In this document: positions 1 to 11,536 of the stretch, one piece after another
How the letters are laid out: each line of letters starts with the position of its first letter
Position numbering within the stretch: position 1 is the first letter of the stretch
Source of the DNA: Picochlorum sp. 'celeri'
Lineage: Eukaryota; Chlorophyta; Trebouxiophyceae
Reading direction: 5' to 3'
Length of the DNA: 64,000 bases
Assembly: GCA_010909725.1 (NCBI GenBank)
Contig: JAACMV010000015.1
Coordinates: 248,001-312,000 of the forward strand
Position numbers and translations under genes: made by a program
The notes under the pieces: generated by a model
Told to the model about the DNA's origin: nothing
Seen by the model: the letters and a program-made list of their open reading frames with translations, nothing else
Databases searched by the model: none

Positions 1-893
1 AACCTTGCCACCCTGCTCATGCAAAATTTGTGCCGCCCAAGAGCCTACATTACCAAACCCTTGAATCACAAACGTCTTATCTTTAATTTCTCCCAGTTTC
101 AATGCCCTCAACGCCTCTCGAATAGCAAACACAGTCCCCCTCCCGGTAGCAGCTTCCCTCCCCAAGGACCCATGCAACCACACTGGCTTTCCTGTCACAA
201 TACCTGGCGAGAATCCATTGAACTTGGAGTACTCATCAAATAACCACGCCATTTCTCGTCCTCCGGTATTCATATCCGGCGCAGGTATATCTTCATACGT
301 CCCTAAAACCGGCCTCAACGCTTGCACCAATTTCCGTGTCAAAATTTCAGCCTCCCTATCACTCAGAGTAGTCGGATCAACTGTGATGCCCCCCTTGGCT
401 CCCCCAAATGGAATATCCATAACCGCCGTCTTCCATGTCATCAGCGACGCAAGCGACCGAACATCATCCAAATCTACTTGTGGATGATACCGAAGCCCAC
501 CCTTGTACGGACCTCTGCTATTGCAGTGCTGGACTCTGTACGCCTTGTAGATATCCACCTCTCCGCTATCCCGCAGCACCTCGAGCTCAACAGAAACCTC
601 TCGCTCGGGAGCTAGCAACATCTTTTGCAGCTTTTCTGGATATTCCAGGTGCTCCAACGCCTGCAACACACAAGACCTTTGGCTACAAAACTCTGAAATT
701 GCCGCAAGAATAGACACAAACATACCTCACTAATAAATTGATTAGTATTTTCAGCATGAGATGAAGCCATTCGCGCATTCAAACCACCAAACCCTACGGA
801 CATCCAACCAGCATTCTCAGACGCTGTCGCTGCCTCACCCCGCAACAGAACCGTCCCCTGTTGCATCAATCGGTGTCCAAACCTTTTCATCAT
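1..893 (-). CDS. NAD(P)-dependent glutamate dehydrogenase, 3' part missing
   Basis: Glutamate dehydrogenase interconverts glutamate with 2-oxoglutarate and ammonia, probably in the mitochondrion. The start is the ATG at 891-893. The first exon encodes an Arg-containing, Ser/Ala-rich leader. A 65-nt GT-AG intron (661-725) separates it from the catalytic body; removing it joins ...NQFISE to ALEHLEYPEKLQKML in frame. Visible family motifs are RGPYKGGLRYHP, the active-site lysine in IPFGGAKGG, DMNTGGREMAW, and the Rossmann entry VIQGFGNVGSWAA. The gene runs off the left edge within the nucleotide-binding domain, so roughly the last third is missing. The family assignment is secure; coenzyme preference cannot be read from this part. 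Confidence 0.93.
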
Positions 894-1888
894 CTTGAAT
901 AAATCGATTCCTGTGGATACGAAACGACTCCGACCAGTCTGTTTGATTGTCCTGAAGTCTCAGGATGCCGAGAGAAAACACCGACACAATGTGTTGCGAC
1001 CCTTCTCCGACCGATCAACCAAGGAAATCCCTCGATTTCTCTTTAACAATGTGATTACTCTTCTTTTGTATTTATTGTTCAGTCGATGCGCATGGTATGC
1101 GGTATATCGGATGGACTGGATGCTCTGGTCCGCGGCACCAGCGAGATGCATCTCCCAGAGAGATGGGCGAGATGCTCGACGGCTGGAGATGTATATATAT
1201 GGCATCATCATCTACATGCCGCAGCGATTGCATAGTGATCATTGATTGATCAAGGCCGTGGCTGCAGAGTACATACTCTATGGATGGCAGCGGTGCCTCT
1301 AGTTTCTGCAGAATGGCTTTTTGTTGGTTGAAAGAAGAAGAAGATTCCTGGTCCAAACAACTGCGAGTCCTCTGTTCGGTTCACCCACGATTCATGGAGG
1401 GCGACCTTGTCATGGGCTACTGTTTTACATACTTTGATGGAATCGCAAGAAAAGCAATGATCGAGTCGCCTGCAGGCCGAGAATGGGGAAGATAGATCGA
1501 TCGTGCCCCTGTGCAGATGGATGAGGCGCCTTCTTGCTTGACCGACCAGGTGACATGGTCGACCATCAAAGGGGTGTCGCAACCGGGCGCATGGATGCGA
1601 TTGACAAAGGGGAAAGAGTTGACCAGCATGCTAGCTTCACAGAAGCCAAATTAGCGCCGATGAGCGTTGTGGCGATAAAAGAAATCTGCTTGAGAATATT
1701 CCTATATATTTATGGAATACTGTTGATAGAATACTGGATTCCTGTGTGCGTGACGGATTCCTAGATCTTTCACTCAAAAGTCTGAGATCTTTTCAGCGGC
1801 CGGGGAGGGTATAGTACTGAGATATATATTGGAGAAGATACATACACCAAATAGTGTTTATTGAGGAGAAGAGTACATCGGTATTGCA
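894..1888. promoter_or_regulatory. Divergent intergenic region between GDH and secreted orphan
   Basis: About 1 kb with no convincing gene; the open frames here are short, overlap on both strands and resemble nothing. It should hold both promoters. TATATAT tracts lie at about 1193-1201 and 1823-1829; the second is about 65 nt before the ATG of the plus-strand gene and is a candidate TATA box. No other structure is visible. Confidence 0.4.
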
Positions 1889-3139
1889 ATGCGGACAGTT
1901 CGAGGGGCAGTCGTGTTGCTTTTGCTGCTGGTGGGGTGTGCTTGTGCAAAGCCCATCTGCCTGGGTCTGGGATCGACAGAGACGGAGACAACGTGCAGGA
2001 AAATTGGCAATGAAAAGGACTGTATCGGAAAGAATGTGGTTGACACGGGGAATTTCACTGCCTCGTGCATTTGGCATGAGAATCAAAAGACTATTGTCAA
2101 GGATGTGCAAAATTTGTCTTCTCAGGGAGCTCCAATGGGCATCCTTGGGTTGGACTATAGAGGCTCTCTGTGTGGATTGAGAATGAAGGTGGAGTTACCG
2201 AAGAGTGCGTCGAGTAGATGGGGAGCCAATGTTCGATTGAGGGGTGGGCCATCTGATTCAAGCGAGTGGTACAGTACCACCAGTCCTGACATCTTCATGT
2301 CCTCTTCTGGTTGCACAGCGAGCAAAGGAGCTCCGACGGAATGCACAGCAGAGATTGTTGCTCCTAAAAAGAAGTATGCCTTGGAGCCCGAGTTCAAAAG
2401 GAATAGCGCCACGATTGACTTTTTCACGTCTGACAAGTCTAGGATCAAAGCGTGGAAGGACAAGAAAGTGCTGGACAAGGACCAAACGCTTGATGTGAAA
2501 ACAACGTACGAGTTCTTGAAATGTGGTGTGAAGGGTAACGATGATCCAAGTGCTCCCGAAATATCAGACAGTGTGTGGTTTGGAATCACATCCTATCAGC
2601 TGTATGAAAATTATGACAAGGGATTCTTTGATCTATCCTACAGAACGTACAAGCTGAATAGAACCAAGAGCGTGAAATGGGATTTTGATGTGTCAAGAAC
2701 AATTGGAAAGAGACAGCCGACCAAGCTTGTCACCTTTTTGATGAGGGAAGATGACTATCAAGAGTGGAGTGCCAAGTGCATCCAGTGTTATGCTCCTACT
2801 GAACTCGCCATCAAGAACACATTATGCGAGGGAACGAGCTGCTCCGTCGAGAAAAAGTATCTCGGATGGAAGAATGGTGAGTATAGAATTTTTGTTGGCT
2901 TCCCAGAAGTCTGCAATGCATACAATGACAAATGCTATAATGAACGCACTCCATCCGGGCTCAAGAATGGGTACACAAAAGAATTGGTCAACATTAATAT
3001 TTATCCAAAGCTGAAATTACCAGCCCCTAGTAGCAGTTCAAGATTTGTCGTTCCAGGAGGAAATGCCAAGACGTCTGTGTATGACGATGAGGAGTATATA
3101 AATGATTATTCTAGCAGAGGCATTATTGTCCTTCAGTGA
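1889..3139 (+). CDS. Secreted Cys-containing protein, family not recognised
   Basis: A 416-residue single-exon protein starting with a clear signal peptide: MRTVRG followed by a long Val/Leu stretch and a small-residue cleavage region near residue 20. The mature part has many cysteines, several Asn-X-Ser/Thr sites, and no later membrane segment or hydrophobic GPI tail. The last ~35 residues are Ser-rich, then acidic and Tyr-rich. It is likely an extracellular or wall protein with disulfides, but I recognise no domain. An early resemblance to gamete-fusion proteins was not supported. It is convergent with the CCCH gene at 3451. Confidence 0.8.
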   Translation: MRTVRGAVVLLLLLVGCACAKPICLGLGSTETETTCRKIGNEKDCIGKNVVDTGNFTASCIWHENQKTIVKDVQNLSSQGAPMGILGLDYRGSLCGLRMKVELPKSASSRWGANVRLRGGPSDSSEWYSTTSPDIFMSSSGCTASKGAPTECTAEIVAPKKKYALEPEFKRNSATIDFFTSDKSRIKAWKDKKVLDKDQTLDVKTTYEFLKCGVKGNDDPSAPEISDSVWFGITSYQLYENYDKGFFDLSYRTYKLNRTKSVKWDFDVSRTIGKRQPTKLVTFLMREDDYQEWSAKCIQCYAPTELAIKNTLCEGTSCSVEKKYLGWKNGEYRIFVGFPEVCNAYNDKCYNERTPSGLKNGYTKELVNINIYPKLKLPAPSSSSRFVVPGGNAKTSVYDDEEYINDYSSRGIIVLQ

Positions 3140-3450
3140 TGGACACGCATCAGCATAGATGGCATTCGATGATGCATTGATAGCATACAGCATTGATTGA
3201 TTATTAAATTGTAATACGGATACGAATGCATATATACATATTACAACAACATCACTAGTGGAAAAATAAATTTAAAATACAGTTAATGACGCTACTGAGA
3301 AGAGAGGAGACCATGTTCCCCCCCCCCCCCCCCCCCTTCATGGGAAAAATGCACATGGAATACGAAGAATACAAAATGATTTGGTAGAAATAAATTGGTA
3401 TACTCGCACAATATAGAAACATCTAATCTCGCTTCTTCAAGATTCTTTTC
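3140..3450. other. Convergent 3' intergenic with 19-bp poly-C run
   Basis: The stretch between two convergent stop codons. It holds an uninterrupted run of 19 C at 3318-3336 in otherwise AT-rich sequence. It probably contains both 3' UTRs. No gene is seen. Confidence 0.6.
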
Positions 3451-4784
3451 TCAAGTTTGCGAGGGAAAAAACAGAGCAGATGAAAAAATGTCCACTGGAC
3501 CCTCTTCCAAGGATTCGTCAGAACCCTGACTGTCTGCCCTCACATTCCAATAGTCTTTTTTCTGGCCTACAGGTGGGCCAGAAAATCTACCCTCCCCAGC
3601 GAAAGGTGCCCCAGAGAACACTCGTCCTTCACCAACAGGACTGGAAAGTCTCCTGGCACTCGAGTAGACATCAGCATTATGCTGACCATACATGTCCAAA
3701 CTTGACCTCGCACTGCCACGCATGTTGTCCAAATGTGATCTATGAACATCATGAAATGGCATTTGCATCTCAATAGCCTGCAAGGCTGCCAACTGCGCCA
3801 GAGACGCAGTCTCTGGAGACATGTGTGCTTTCTGTGGTGCAACATGGCGAGGCAATGGTGCCTGCTTCAGCAATATCGATCCTCGCGTCTCATCCAGCCA
3901 CGTTCTTCCATTATCACTCAAAAACTGCTCCAACAATAAAACTGCTTGATCTGCAGATATCTTCCCTTCCTGGAGCATGGCAGTAATCTTATTACAAGTC
4001 TCCACATCCTTTTCATCCAATCTCGTATCCGGTCCAGCCAGAGGTACTGATGGAGCCGACATACTGAAATAGTGCTCAGGTATGGCTGCTGCTGCTGCAG
4101 GCGACTGTGGCGGTGGAGGCGAAAGAGGGGCATTACCCCAATCACGGCTCTGCCTGACAGACTCTGTTGAGGCCCTGACAGGTGTAAATACATCCGGATG
4201 GACCAACCCCGTCATGTTATGTGCTCCCATGGTTTTGTACGCTTTCTGCAGCGCCTCTGGTGATACAAACGGCTTTGTCTCTGGAGATCGAAGCTCTGCC
4301 ACATCATGGGCAAAGAAACAAATCTTCCTGTTGCAAGCTTTTCCATCTTTGCACATCTGAGTCCTGTACCTCGTCGGATGAAGCCAGTATTCAAATACAT
4401 TATGCGCATATGGGCATTCATCTCCAAACGCACAGTCCCCATTATCCTTCATAGAAGGGCACGCAATACCTGTATAGGAATACTTTTTTGGATCTCTTCT
4501 CGTCGCTTTTTCATTCGGATGAGCGAATGGACATTCCGTCCAATCATGTGTATACTTTTTAGAACATTGTACAATCTGCAGGATGCAACACGAGTTCATT
4601 AAAATTATCGGTCCCCATACTGCAGAAAAAGGACTAGACGCGCGTCCTCTCACGACGCCTTGCTGACGTCAGCATACAAGCCCGTCAACAGAAAACAACA
4701 GAACTCGAATACACAGACAGTTTGAGACTCGCAACACACCTTCATTGAATTCATTCTAAACTCATCACTCTTATATACGTCCAT
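3451..4784 (-). CDS. Plant-type tandem CCCH zinc finger protein (copy 1)
   Basis: Likely an RNA-binding regulator of mRNA fate, 389 residues after splicing. The start is ATG 4782-4784: a 45-nt exon encodes MDVYKSDEFRMNSMK, then a 164-nt intron (4576-4739, GTGTGT...CTGCAG) leads into IVQCSKKYTHDWTECPFAHP. The spliced junction reproduces the DEFKMW..K..PC lead-in of the paralogue at 37972-39054, which supports it. The conserved core follows: RRDPKKYSYTGIACP, CPYAHNVFEYWLHPTRYRTQ and CFFAHDVAELR, i.e. the Arg-rich tandem zinc finger of plants and algae. The remainder is low-complexity Pro/Ala/Ser with a helical patch (ITAMLQEGKISADQAVLLLEQ). Without the intron, the second exon lacks a plausible ATG before the finger apart from MNSCC at 4599. 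Confidence 0.88.
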
Positions 4785-5227
4785 AGTGGACTCGGAACTC
4801 GACCTTCGCGATGGTGTTCCTGACATGCTGATTCAACCGACCACGGACTTTGTGCAATACAAAAGAATCCAATATCTTTTAAGGCTTTTATGTCAAATAT
4901 AAATGAATACTATCACTAGAATTATTCAATTCACGAACAGCCGAGAGTGTCGGTGTCACGTGCTGATCTTCTCCAATGCCAAGTCGGTCGCGCGTCCGTA
5001 ATTGGAGACGCACACGTTCAGTTTGGTTCTGGATGTACACAGATATCTCGTATACCTGTATCTGCGTGAATTATATATGTACTCGAAACGATATATCTTT
5101 ATCTCAATGATAATAATGAAATGTATTTGAGAAGACAATGTGCCTTCCTTTCCTTTGTATACCATTCATGGAGCAGCTCGGATCTCGAGAGCCGCACACA
5201 CCGTATCTGGGTGTAATCGCGCCTTCT
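4785..5227. promoter_or_regulatory. Intergenic, promoter of CCCH copy 1
   Basis: 443 bp between two minus-strand genes. It should hold the CCCH promoter and the 3' UTR of the oxygenase. AT-rich, with TATATATG-type tracts around 5073-5097. No gene is seen. Confidence 0.35.
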
Positions 5228-6259
5228 TCATCCAATGGATTGGATATCCCCATGCCGGGCAACGCTATCCAGTATGGGAGATAATATTCGAGATACCGTA
5301 GCCATCTCAGTCTCAAAGGATGCAATCAACTCATCTCGCAATGGTGAAGGAGCATGTGATTCTTCAAGAGATGCCTTCCAGGCATCCCTCCATAGATACT
5401 TGATCACATGCCGCCGAATCTCTGGTATACAACACAGTCGCTCATAGACTCTCATCCGTTCTGATGGATCATCTGACTCTATAAATCTCTTCATCAATGC
5501 TTTAGCATCGTCCTTCCCATCCTGTCGCATGGGCTGCACAGGTCTCTGTGTCTGAAGCCAAAAGGTACAACAATACCGATCAGCAAAATTGGGCAATACT
5601 CGGTGGGCCATCGTCTGCGATCCAAAGACTACCAATCGGTTGAACGTGGGCTCTATCACTATCGGGGACCTGTCCTTCCCGGTCACTGTGTGAGGGTAGA
5701 AGACCAACTGCCCACCATGCTCCTGCGTCCTCTCTGGCAGCGAGAGGTACAGAATACACGTCACCACACGTGAATCAACAGATGGATCCGAGTCAAAGTG
5801 GATGGGAAAGCATCCTCCATGCCCTCTATTGTACTGTATTTTCAAGTCATGGCCGACAAGAAGGTTGGGTCCGCCAAAGAGCTGTGGGCACAGTATGTTG
5901 AACATGGTCACAAGAGACGAGTCTTTCACCAACGAATCCAAGACAGTTGGGTTCTTTTTCGTCTCGATCGTTCTGCCTTTATAATCATACTCTAAAATAT
6001 GTTCTTTTGGAAACATCCGTGGTCTAGGTGAGGCTTTGCTGTACACAAACGTTTGATTCAAAGACATGTCAGGAATTGTATCAATAATGTCTCTCTGCAG
6101 CTCTATAGCATCATCTCTGTCAAAAAAATCGTCAATTACAATGTAATCATTTGTTTTGAAAAGGGTCTGGATGGAATTACTCTGAGATGAGGCTACAATG
6201 GCGGAGACTGCCTTTTCCAATGCCGTTGTCGTCCTGGAAGAATACCACCGACGCAGCAT
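5228..6259 (-). CDS. 2-oxoglutarate/Fe(II) dioxygenase (prolyl 4-hydroxylase-like)
   Basis: A 343-residue single-exon protein with a double-stranded beta-helix dioxygenase core. The iron triad is visible: H154 and D156 in FPIHFDSD, and H219 in TMAHRVLP; R228 (ADRYCCTFWL) fits the 2-oxoglutarate-binding arginine. The N-terminus (MLRRWYSSRTTTALEK) looks like a mitochondrial presequence. The family hydroxylates proteins or small molecules; the substrate here is unknown. A ~100-residue helical tail follows the catalytic core. Its start lies 93 bp from the antiporter stop. Confidence 0.85.
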   Translation of the reverse strand: MLRRWYSSRTTTALEKAVSAIVASSQSNSIQTLFKTNDYIVIDDFFDRDDAIELQRDIIDTIPDMSLNQTFVYSKASPRPRMFPKEHILEYDYKGRTIETKKNPTVLDSLVKDSSLVTMFNILCPQLFGGPNLLVGHDLKIQYNRGHGGCFPIHFDSDPSVDSRVVTCILYLSLPERTQEHGGQLVFYPHTVTGKDRSPIVIEPTFNRLVVFGSQTMAHRVLPNFADRYCCTFWLQTQRPVQPMRQDGKDDAKALMKRFIESDDPSERMRVYERLCCIPEIRRHVIKYLWRDAWKASLEESHAPSPLRDELIASFETEMATVSRILSPILDSVARHGDIQSIG

Positions 6260-6352
6260 CTTGCGATTGCACTGTTTTATTTATTCAAAATTACTAATAG
6301 GTGTATATATACATCAGAGAAAGGTGGAGAAAAGTATGCCGATACATATACA

Positions 6353-9300
6353 TTAGTATGCGGAATGCCTGCTGCTGGAGGCTCCGTCAAAGGATACCGA
6401 GTCTCCAAACATGAACGAGAGCGATCCGACATGGTCGTTGCTGCCTCCTTCTGATGATCCGAGATGGCTCTTGAGTGTTGGGCAAACGATGATGACTGCC
6501 CCTTCATGTCCTGATAGGTATGGTTTGACCTCTGCATGGTCAGCATTGTACTGAGAATGCAAGAGAGGTACCACACATGGGGCTGTGATCTTGGTGCCCA
6601 TGGAGATTGTGGTCTTTAGTTTCTTTGACGTCGCACCGCCATGTCTTTGAATTGATCCTGATAGGAGAATGATGTGAGATCGCTGTACAAAGTTCTGGTA
6701 GGGTTCCAAGACTGTTGTGGTTGCCTGTGGAATCTGCCTGCGAATCTGATTTTCCATCCTTGATGCATACTTGTGTGCATCTGCTTTGATATGGTTGTCA
6801 TGGACCCTCTCACCTTCAGTAGAATGATCAGATGTATCCTTCTCATCTGCGTGCGACAATTCTCTGAGGCTGGCGTGGCGTTCTTTTTCAACCTGTTCAT
6901 ACCGTGTTGCAATGCTGTCCATCATTGCCTCCTTGGTGGCACTGAGAATATACATGGCACACTCTCGCTCAATATTCAAGAGCATTTTCTGAAATTGAGC
7001 TTCTCCTTGTTTTGCTCTCATTTTGATTGCTTTCAAAACATTTGTTGGGAAGAAGAACACCAAAACTCCCTTTTGAAGACGGCTTGATTGAGCAATGGCG
7101 TGCTTCCATCCTGGCAGTTGAACCTTATTGTCTGTTATTGCTGGCAATATTCCGAGCATGGCACCGCTACCAAGATACTCTTCGCTCACAGATTCATCTG
7201 TACGAATCGATACCGATTTTATCAATCCACGCACAATGATACAAAAGGAATAGGCTGTATCCTGGTGTGAGCTATCCCATATGATTTCACCCCCTCCGAA
7301 TTCTTTCATAGCGCCATACTGGAGGATTATTTCCTTCGAGTCGTCATCCAAATCTCTATATATTGGTAATGAAAGGAGTACATTTCCGGAACTCTGCCAT
7401 TTATTGCCTGATGGGCCTGTGACCTCCAGGACCTGCTTCCGTTGGACTATTGGGGAGATGAGTCTCTCCCGCTCCACCTCATTGATGACTCCGGCGTTGA
7501 ATATTAAATCAATGTATTGCATTTGTCTCAATATTACGGCCATTTCAGCTCGATATGTCTGCATGGCTTCGAAATGAGCTGGTGCTTCAATCTCCCTGTC
7601 AATGATGAATTGATATACTCTGTCTCGTTCGAGAATGAGCTCCAAGTGTAGTAGAGAGTCTTTATGGGCAGTCTGTAGCCATTGAGATTGTTTGGAAAAG
7701 CACAATGCCATGTAATATGCAATGGCTACTTCACAAGATTTAAGCATGGCTTTCCCAAGGTAAACACCGAGCCACGATGTGGCAAACTTGATGATGGGAC
7801 TCAAGACAGGCTGTGCAAACCCTGGGGATGAGTAGACTAGCATGCGGGCCGAATGAAAGACCCAAGCCGCGGCCTGTAATTCAATTCTCTCGACCAATTC
7901 TTTGTTCACTGAAGACCAAATATCCTGCATACAACGTATAGTAGGTTGAGAGATGGACATGTACAATGCATGCAACAAACACATCAACATACCAAGGGAT
8001 TTTCTGCTTTTTCAATGGCTACATCACAGGCATATGCCAATGTCTTGGATCCGTTGGGGGACAATAATCCCTCCTGTCTTTTTGAGAAGATGTAACGCTT
8101 GATGCCCCAAATCAACCTTGTTCGTGCTTCTAGCAGCGCATCTGGGGATGCACTAACAATTTGCTCCCTCGAGGTTTGTCCAGCTCCAACCCCCTCTTCA
8201 GCAGTGCCCCACCAGGTATGAAGCTCACTCTCACTCGGTCGCATTGCTTCTGCAGGAGGAGAAGACCATCCCAATGATGCATTTGAATCTGCTAATTGTG
8301 ATGAGGATGATACTTTGGACATGCCAGCCATGGTATCTCTACCTTCTACATTCTTATATATAAACGGAGTTTCTTTATTCGCCTTTTCAGCTGCATTATC
8401 AACTTGCTTGAAATTCTCATCCAGCTGGAGATCATGAAGAGAGCGATCTTCCTGAATCAGGGGCTCCTCAATATCCCCTGCCACTGGTGTTGTGGTCCCT
8501 CTTTCTGACACCCTCTCTCGGAATGAGAATTTCCCTACCGATGATACTACCTTACTCCAAAATCCGCGTTTCTTTCTAGACAACGATGAATTAATGTTTC
8601 CTTGAGAAAAGTCCTGGACAGCCATCCAGTCGACCCCCCGAAACATTTCATCCTCATCAGCCTTGAGGTCTTGAATAATCTGCTTTGTCTTCTGTTCCAG
8701 TGCTTTTGTCACTCGATTGACCACTTTTTTTTTCGCTTCTGACTGTTCTAAAAGTCCAAATGTTTTCAAAAGCCATGGCAAGGAAGGTGCGTTCACCAGC
8801 AGTGTTAACAGCACAAAAGAAGATGCCCATGTCACAATTTGAGCAATGATCTTTCCAGTTGTAGGATCCACGTCCTTCCCATAGGCCTCCGAAGCGATTT
8901 GCATCGCCATGATGAGAGACAAAGCACCTCGAAGACCTCCAAGCGTAATAAATGGGATTGACCTCCATGCAAGCGACCCTTGTCCTGTCAATCCAAAGAG
9001 ATAGTTGAACACTGAGATGGATGCACCTCTCACAATGAACACCATGACATAAATGATGGGGATACAAATGAATGTCCACAACACCTCATTTTGCAGCAGG
9101 GGAGCTGCGCGAATTAGGAAATTCGTGGCAGAAGCACCACCCAAAAAGAACACAATGCCATTCAATGCAGACCCAAGCGTGCTCTGTACTCCATCAAGCT
9201 GAATTGCAGCATCGGTGTTTGCAAGCTCAAACTTGGATGTCGCTGCACCATAGAGGCCAAAAACCACAACAGCAATGACTCCGGATACCCCCAACGGCGA

Positions 9301-10209
9301 TGACCCAACATAAAACGTCAGCAAGGCCATTCCTTGCACGAGTCCCAACTCTCTTGGCCTGCTTGCTCCTGTTGTCCGCATCAGCCTCAAGACTTTGAGG
9401 GTCAACCATCCAAAAAACAATCCAACAAAGCAGCCTCCTATAGCCAACCATGAAAACTCGATCGCCATTTTGGGCAGCACACTGGAAAGGTCAACAATCT
9501 GATTTGACTTGCACAATGAGAAGAGAACAGAGAAGAGAACCAAGGATGTGGCATCATTCAGCAAAGACTCTCCTTCCATCAACACAGTCAAGTCCTCTGG
9601 ACCACAGGCACCTTTAATAATAGCAGAAACAGCGAGAGCATCAGTCGAGGCAACAGTGGAAATGAAGAGGGCTGCCCATGGCCAGGTCCAGCCCCAACTC
9701 CCTAGATTCAACACATGAAGCATAAACGGTGTCATAATACCAGCCGTTGAAACTACTACAAGGAACGCATAGACAATAGCATGTCTGGCGACCTTTGTAA
9801 ATACAAACCAATCCAAACCCATGGCTGCATCAAGCAAGAGAGGAGGCAGGAACCCATAGAGAAGAATCTCTGGAGGAGACACACCCAACCACACCGTAAA
9901 TGCGTTCCCAATCCTTCCTAAATTATACTTGTACACAAAAACTTCTATAACAGAGCCCATGAACAGAACAAGTACTGCAGACATTCGACTAAAATGGAGC
10001 AAACTAGCAATGATGATTGCCATGGAGGCAAACAGAAAGGCATCTGTGCTCCCTTCCTCGACAGGACAAAAGTTGTACGAATCGGGATCGTCAACACGAT
10101 GCCAATACGTGGCATGAGACTGTTCACACATCTCTGAATTAGATATCAATCCACCTGTATCGAAATAATCCATCCCACGACCACGCATCCCGAGACCGTC
10201 GTCGTCCAT
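6353..10209 (-). CDS. SOS1-like Na+/H+ antiporter with cyclic-nucleotide-binding-like domain
   Basis: A plasma-membrane-type CPA1 Na+/H+ exchanger, 1262 residues after removing one 68-nt intron (7925-7992, GTATGT...ATGCAG), which joins ...EKAENPL to DIWSSVNKE. Without splicing the first frame stops one codon past the junction. Residues ~55-495 are the multi-pass antiporter; ion-path motifs are visible as STDALAVSAIIKG (T189-D190) and MEGESLLNDATS (212-219). A long cytosolic part follows, with a cyclic-nucleotide-binding-like fold around 925-1045 (KEFGGGEIIWDSS...FCIIVRGLIK). Length and order match plant SOS1/NHX7; no voltage-sensor segment as in sperm NHE is evident. The likely role is sodium efflux and pH control. 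Confidence 0.92.
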
Positions 10210-10589
10210 CGCACTGTGTCGGTACTATACTGACGACCCTATGATGCAGATTCAACGACTCCGTCCTTGCTCCTCACGTCAATAACCCCTTCGAAAAATC
10301 CTTCACCCAATCCCAACACACGTTATTGTCCCTCACAATGCGCACAGATCGGAAATCGGTGCACAAAGTACGATACTCGACCTCTCGTAGTACGGTCAGG
10401 CACAGGAATAGCGAAACCAAACCTTACAATTTATTACATTAATCAATCGCTCCAACAGGAGGCGTCTACCGTTCTCTATAGCATCTCTATCATGACAGAT
10501 ACGGACGCGCCAAAACAATATTTCAGATTCGATGTTCAGATTCCTTTTGGATACCTTTCGATACTCTCTCGAGGCACCGTGCATCTACC
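10210..10589. promoter_or_regulatory. Intergenic upstream of the antiporter
   Basis: 380 bp between the antiporter start and the end of the next minus-strand gene. Presumed antiporter promoter plus 3' UTR. No gene is seen and no strong TATA tract lies near the start. Confidence 0.3.
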
Positions 10590-11264
10590 CTATTCGCTCT
10601 TTGTTTTTCTCTGACAGCTCTTTATTTCTTCATGATCCTCTGTGTGAGGAATATCAGGCAAAGGTTGCATTAGCAGAGCCGCCTTGTGGCCTCTGTCAGG
10701 ATATGAATATTGCACTCCAGAGTCCTCTTGACTGGCGCACGAAGATTGCGTTGCCGACACAGTGCACTGCATACAACAACCCGTACAGGACAGTAGTGAA
10801 AATGTTCTCATTACCTCTCAAAAGATGATGATTGACACGATCATCATCGATGTCACGCGTCCACTGGACGCCACAAACAGAGATGAGTGTCATGAACAAA
10901 AAATGATGCACAACTCACCGGAGCCGGGGACCCCTGTCGACCATATGTATACGTCGGATTCAAAGAAGCTGCAGTATACACAGTCTCGACATTAGCATGG
11001 ATTTACAATGGATGATGTTGCCCAAGCATGGCAATAATACACACCTTGAAAACGTTTCATAGCAAGCACCAAGTTCCCAAGAGCTTTAAACGTGGTTTTA
11101 TGCTGCCTCCCCGCGCCTGCTGGCTCTTGCTGCTGCTCATCGTTCGCCCTAGGGACATCGCTCTGTCGCTGTTTCTTCTGAATTGGTTCTGAATCAGACG
11201 TGCTCCCAGTCTTTTGGTGACGTGGTCTGCCATACGGAACGCCTGTGTCGTGCTCTACCTTCAT
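10590..11264 (-). CDS. Small hydrophilic protein, three exons, unknown
   Basis: A predicted 148-residue protein. Exon 1 (11045-11264) starts MKVEHDTGVPYGRPRHQ and ends ...LVLAMKRFQ. A 76-nt intron (10969-11044) leads to a 50-nt exon (ASLNPTYTYGRQGSPAP). A 152-nt intron (10767-10918) leads to the last exon (CTVSATQSSCASQED... to TKSE stop). All junctions have GT/AG with ATGCAG or CTGCAG acceptors, and the frame stays open with total length divisible by three. The composition is Gln/Ser/Lys-rich with a basic patch near QKKQRQ, compatible with a nuclear protein, but no family is recognised. The alternative is non-coding RNA or a different exon set. Confidence 0.42.
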
Positions 11265-11536
11265 CCCGTATCTACAATGGTCGTACCCCTTTGGTATATA
11301 ACTAAAATTAAAATGCGGGTATTGCTGTCCCGAATGAATACACGTGGTCCAAATGAATCAGTCAGTACAAACGCGCTTTCTACGCACGCTCGCACATTCT
11401 TTCGGATATCTCTTTTCCTTTTACAAATAGAATACCTCACAGGTATTTGTTAAATAGTGTTATTTTATTTGTTTATCAAACAAGGGTGGAGTGCCAATGA
11501 CAGCAGTTCTTTGATCCAATGCTCTGCCTCGACACA

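Noticed and set aside
895..1245. 116-codon open frame upstream of GDH
   Set aside because: It overlaps equally long frames on the other strand, matches nothing and lies in a promoter region.
1889..3139. Possible HAP2-type gamete fusion protein
   Set aside because: Only a signal peptide and cysteines are shared; no transmembrane segment or fusion-protein motifs are seen.
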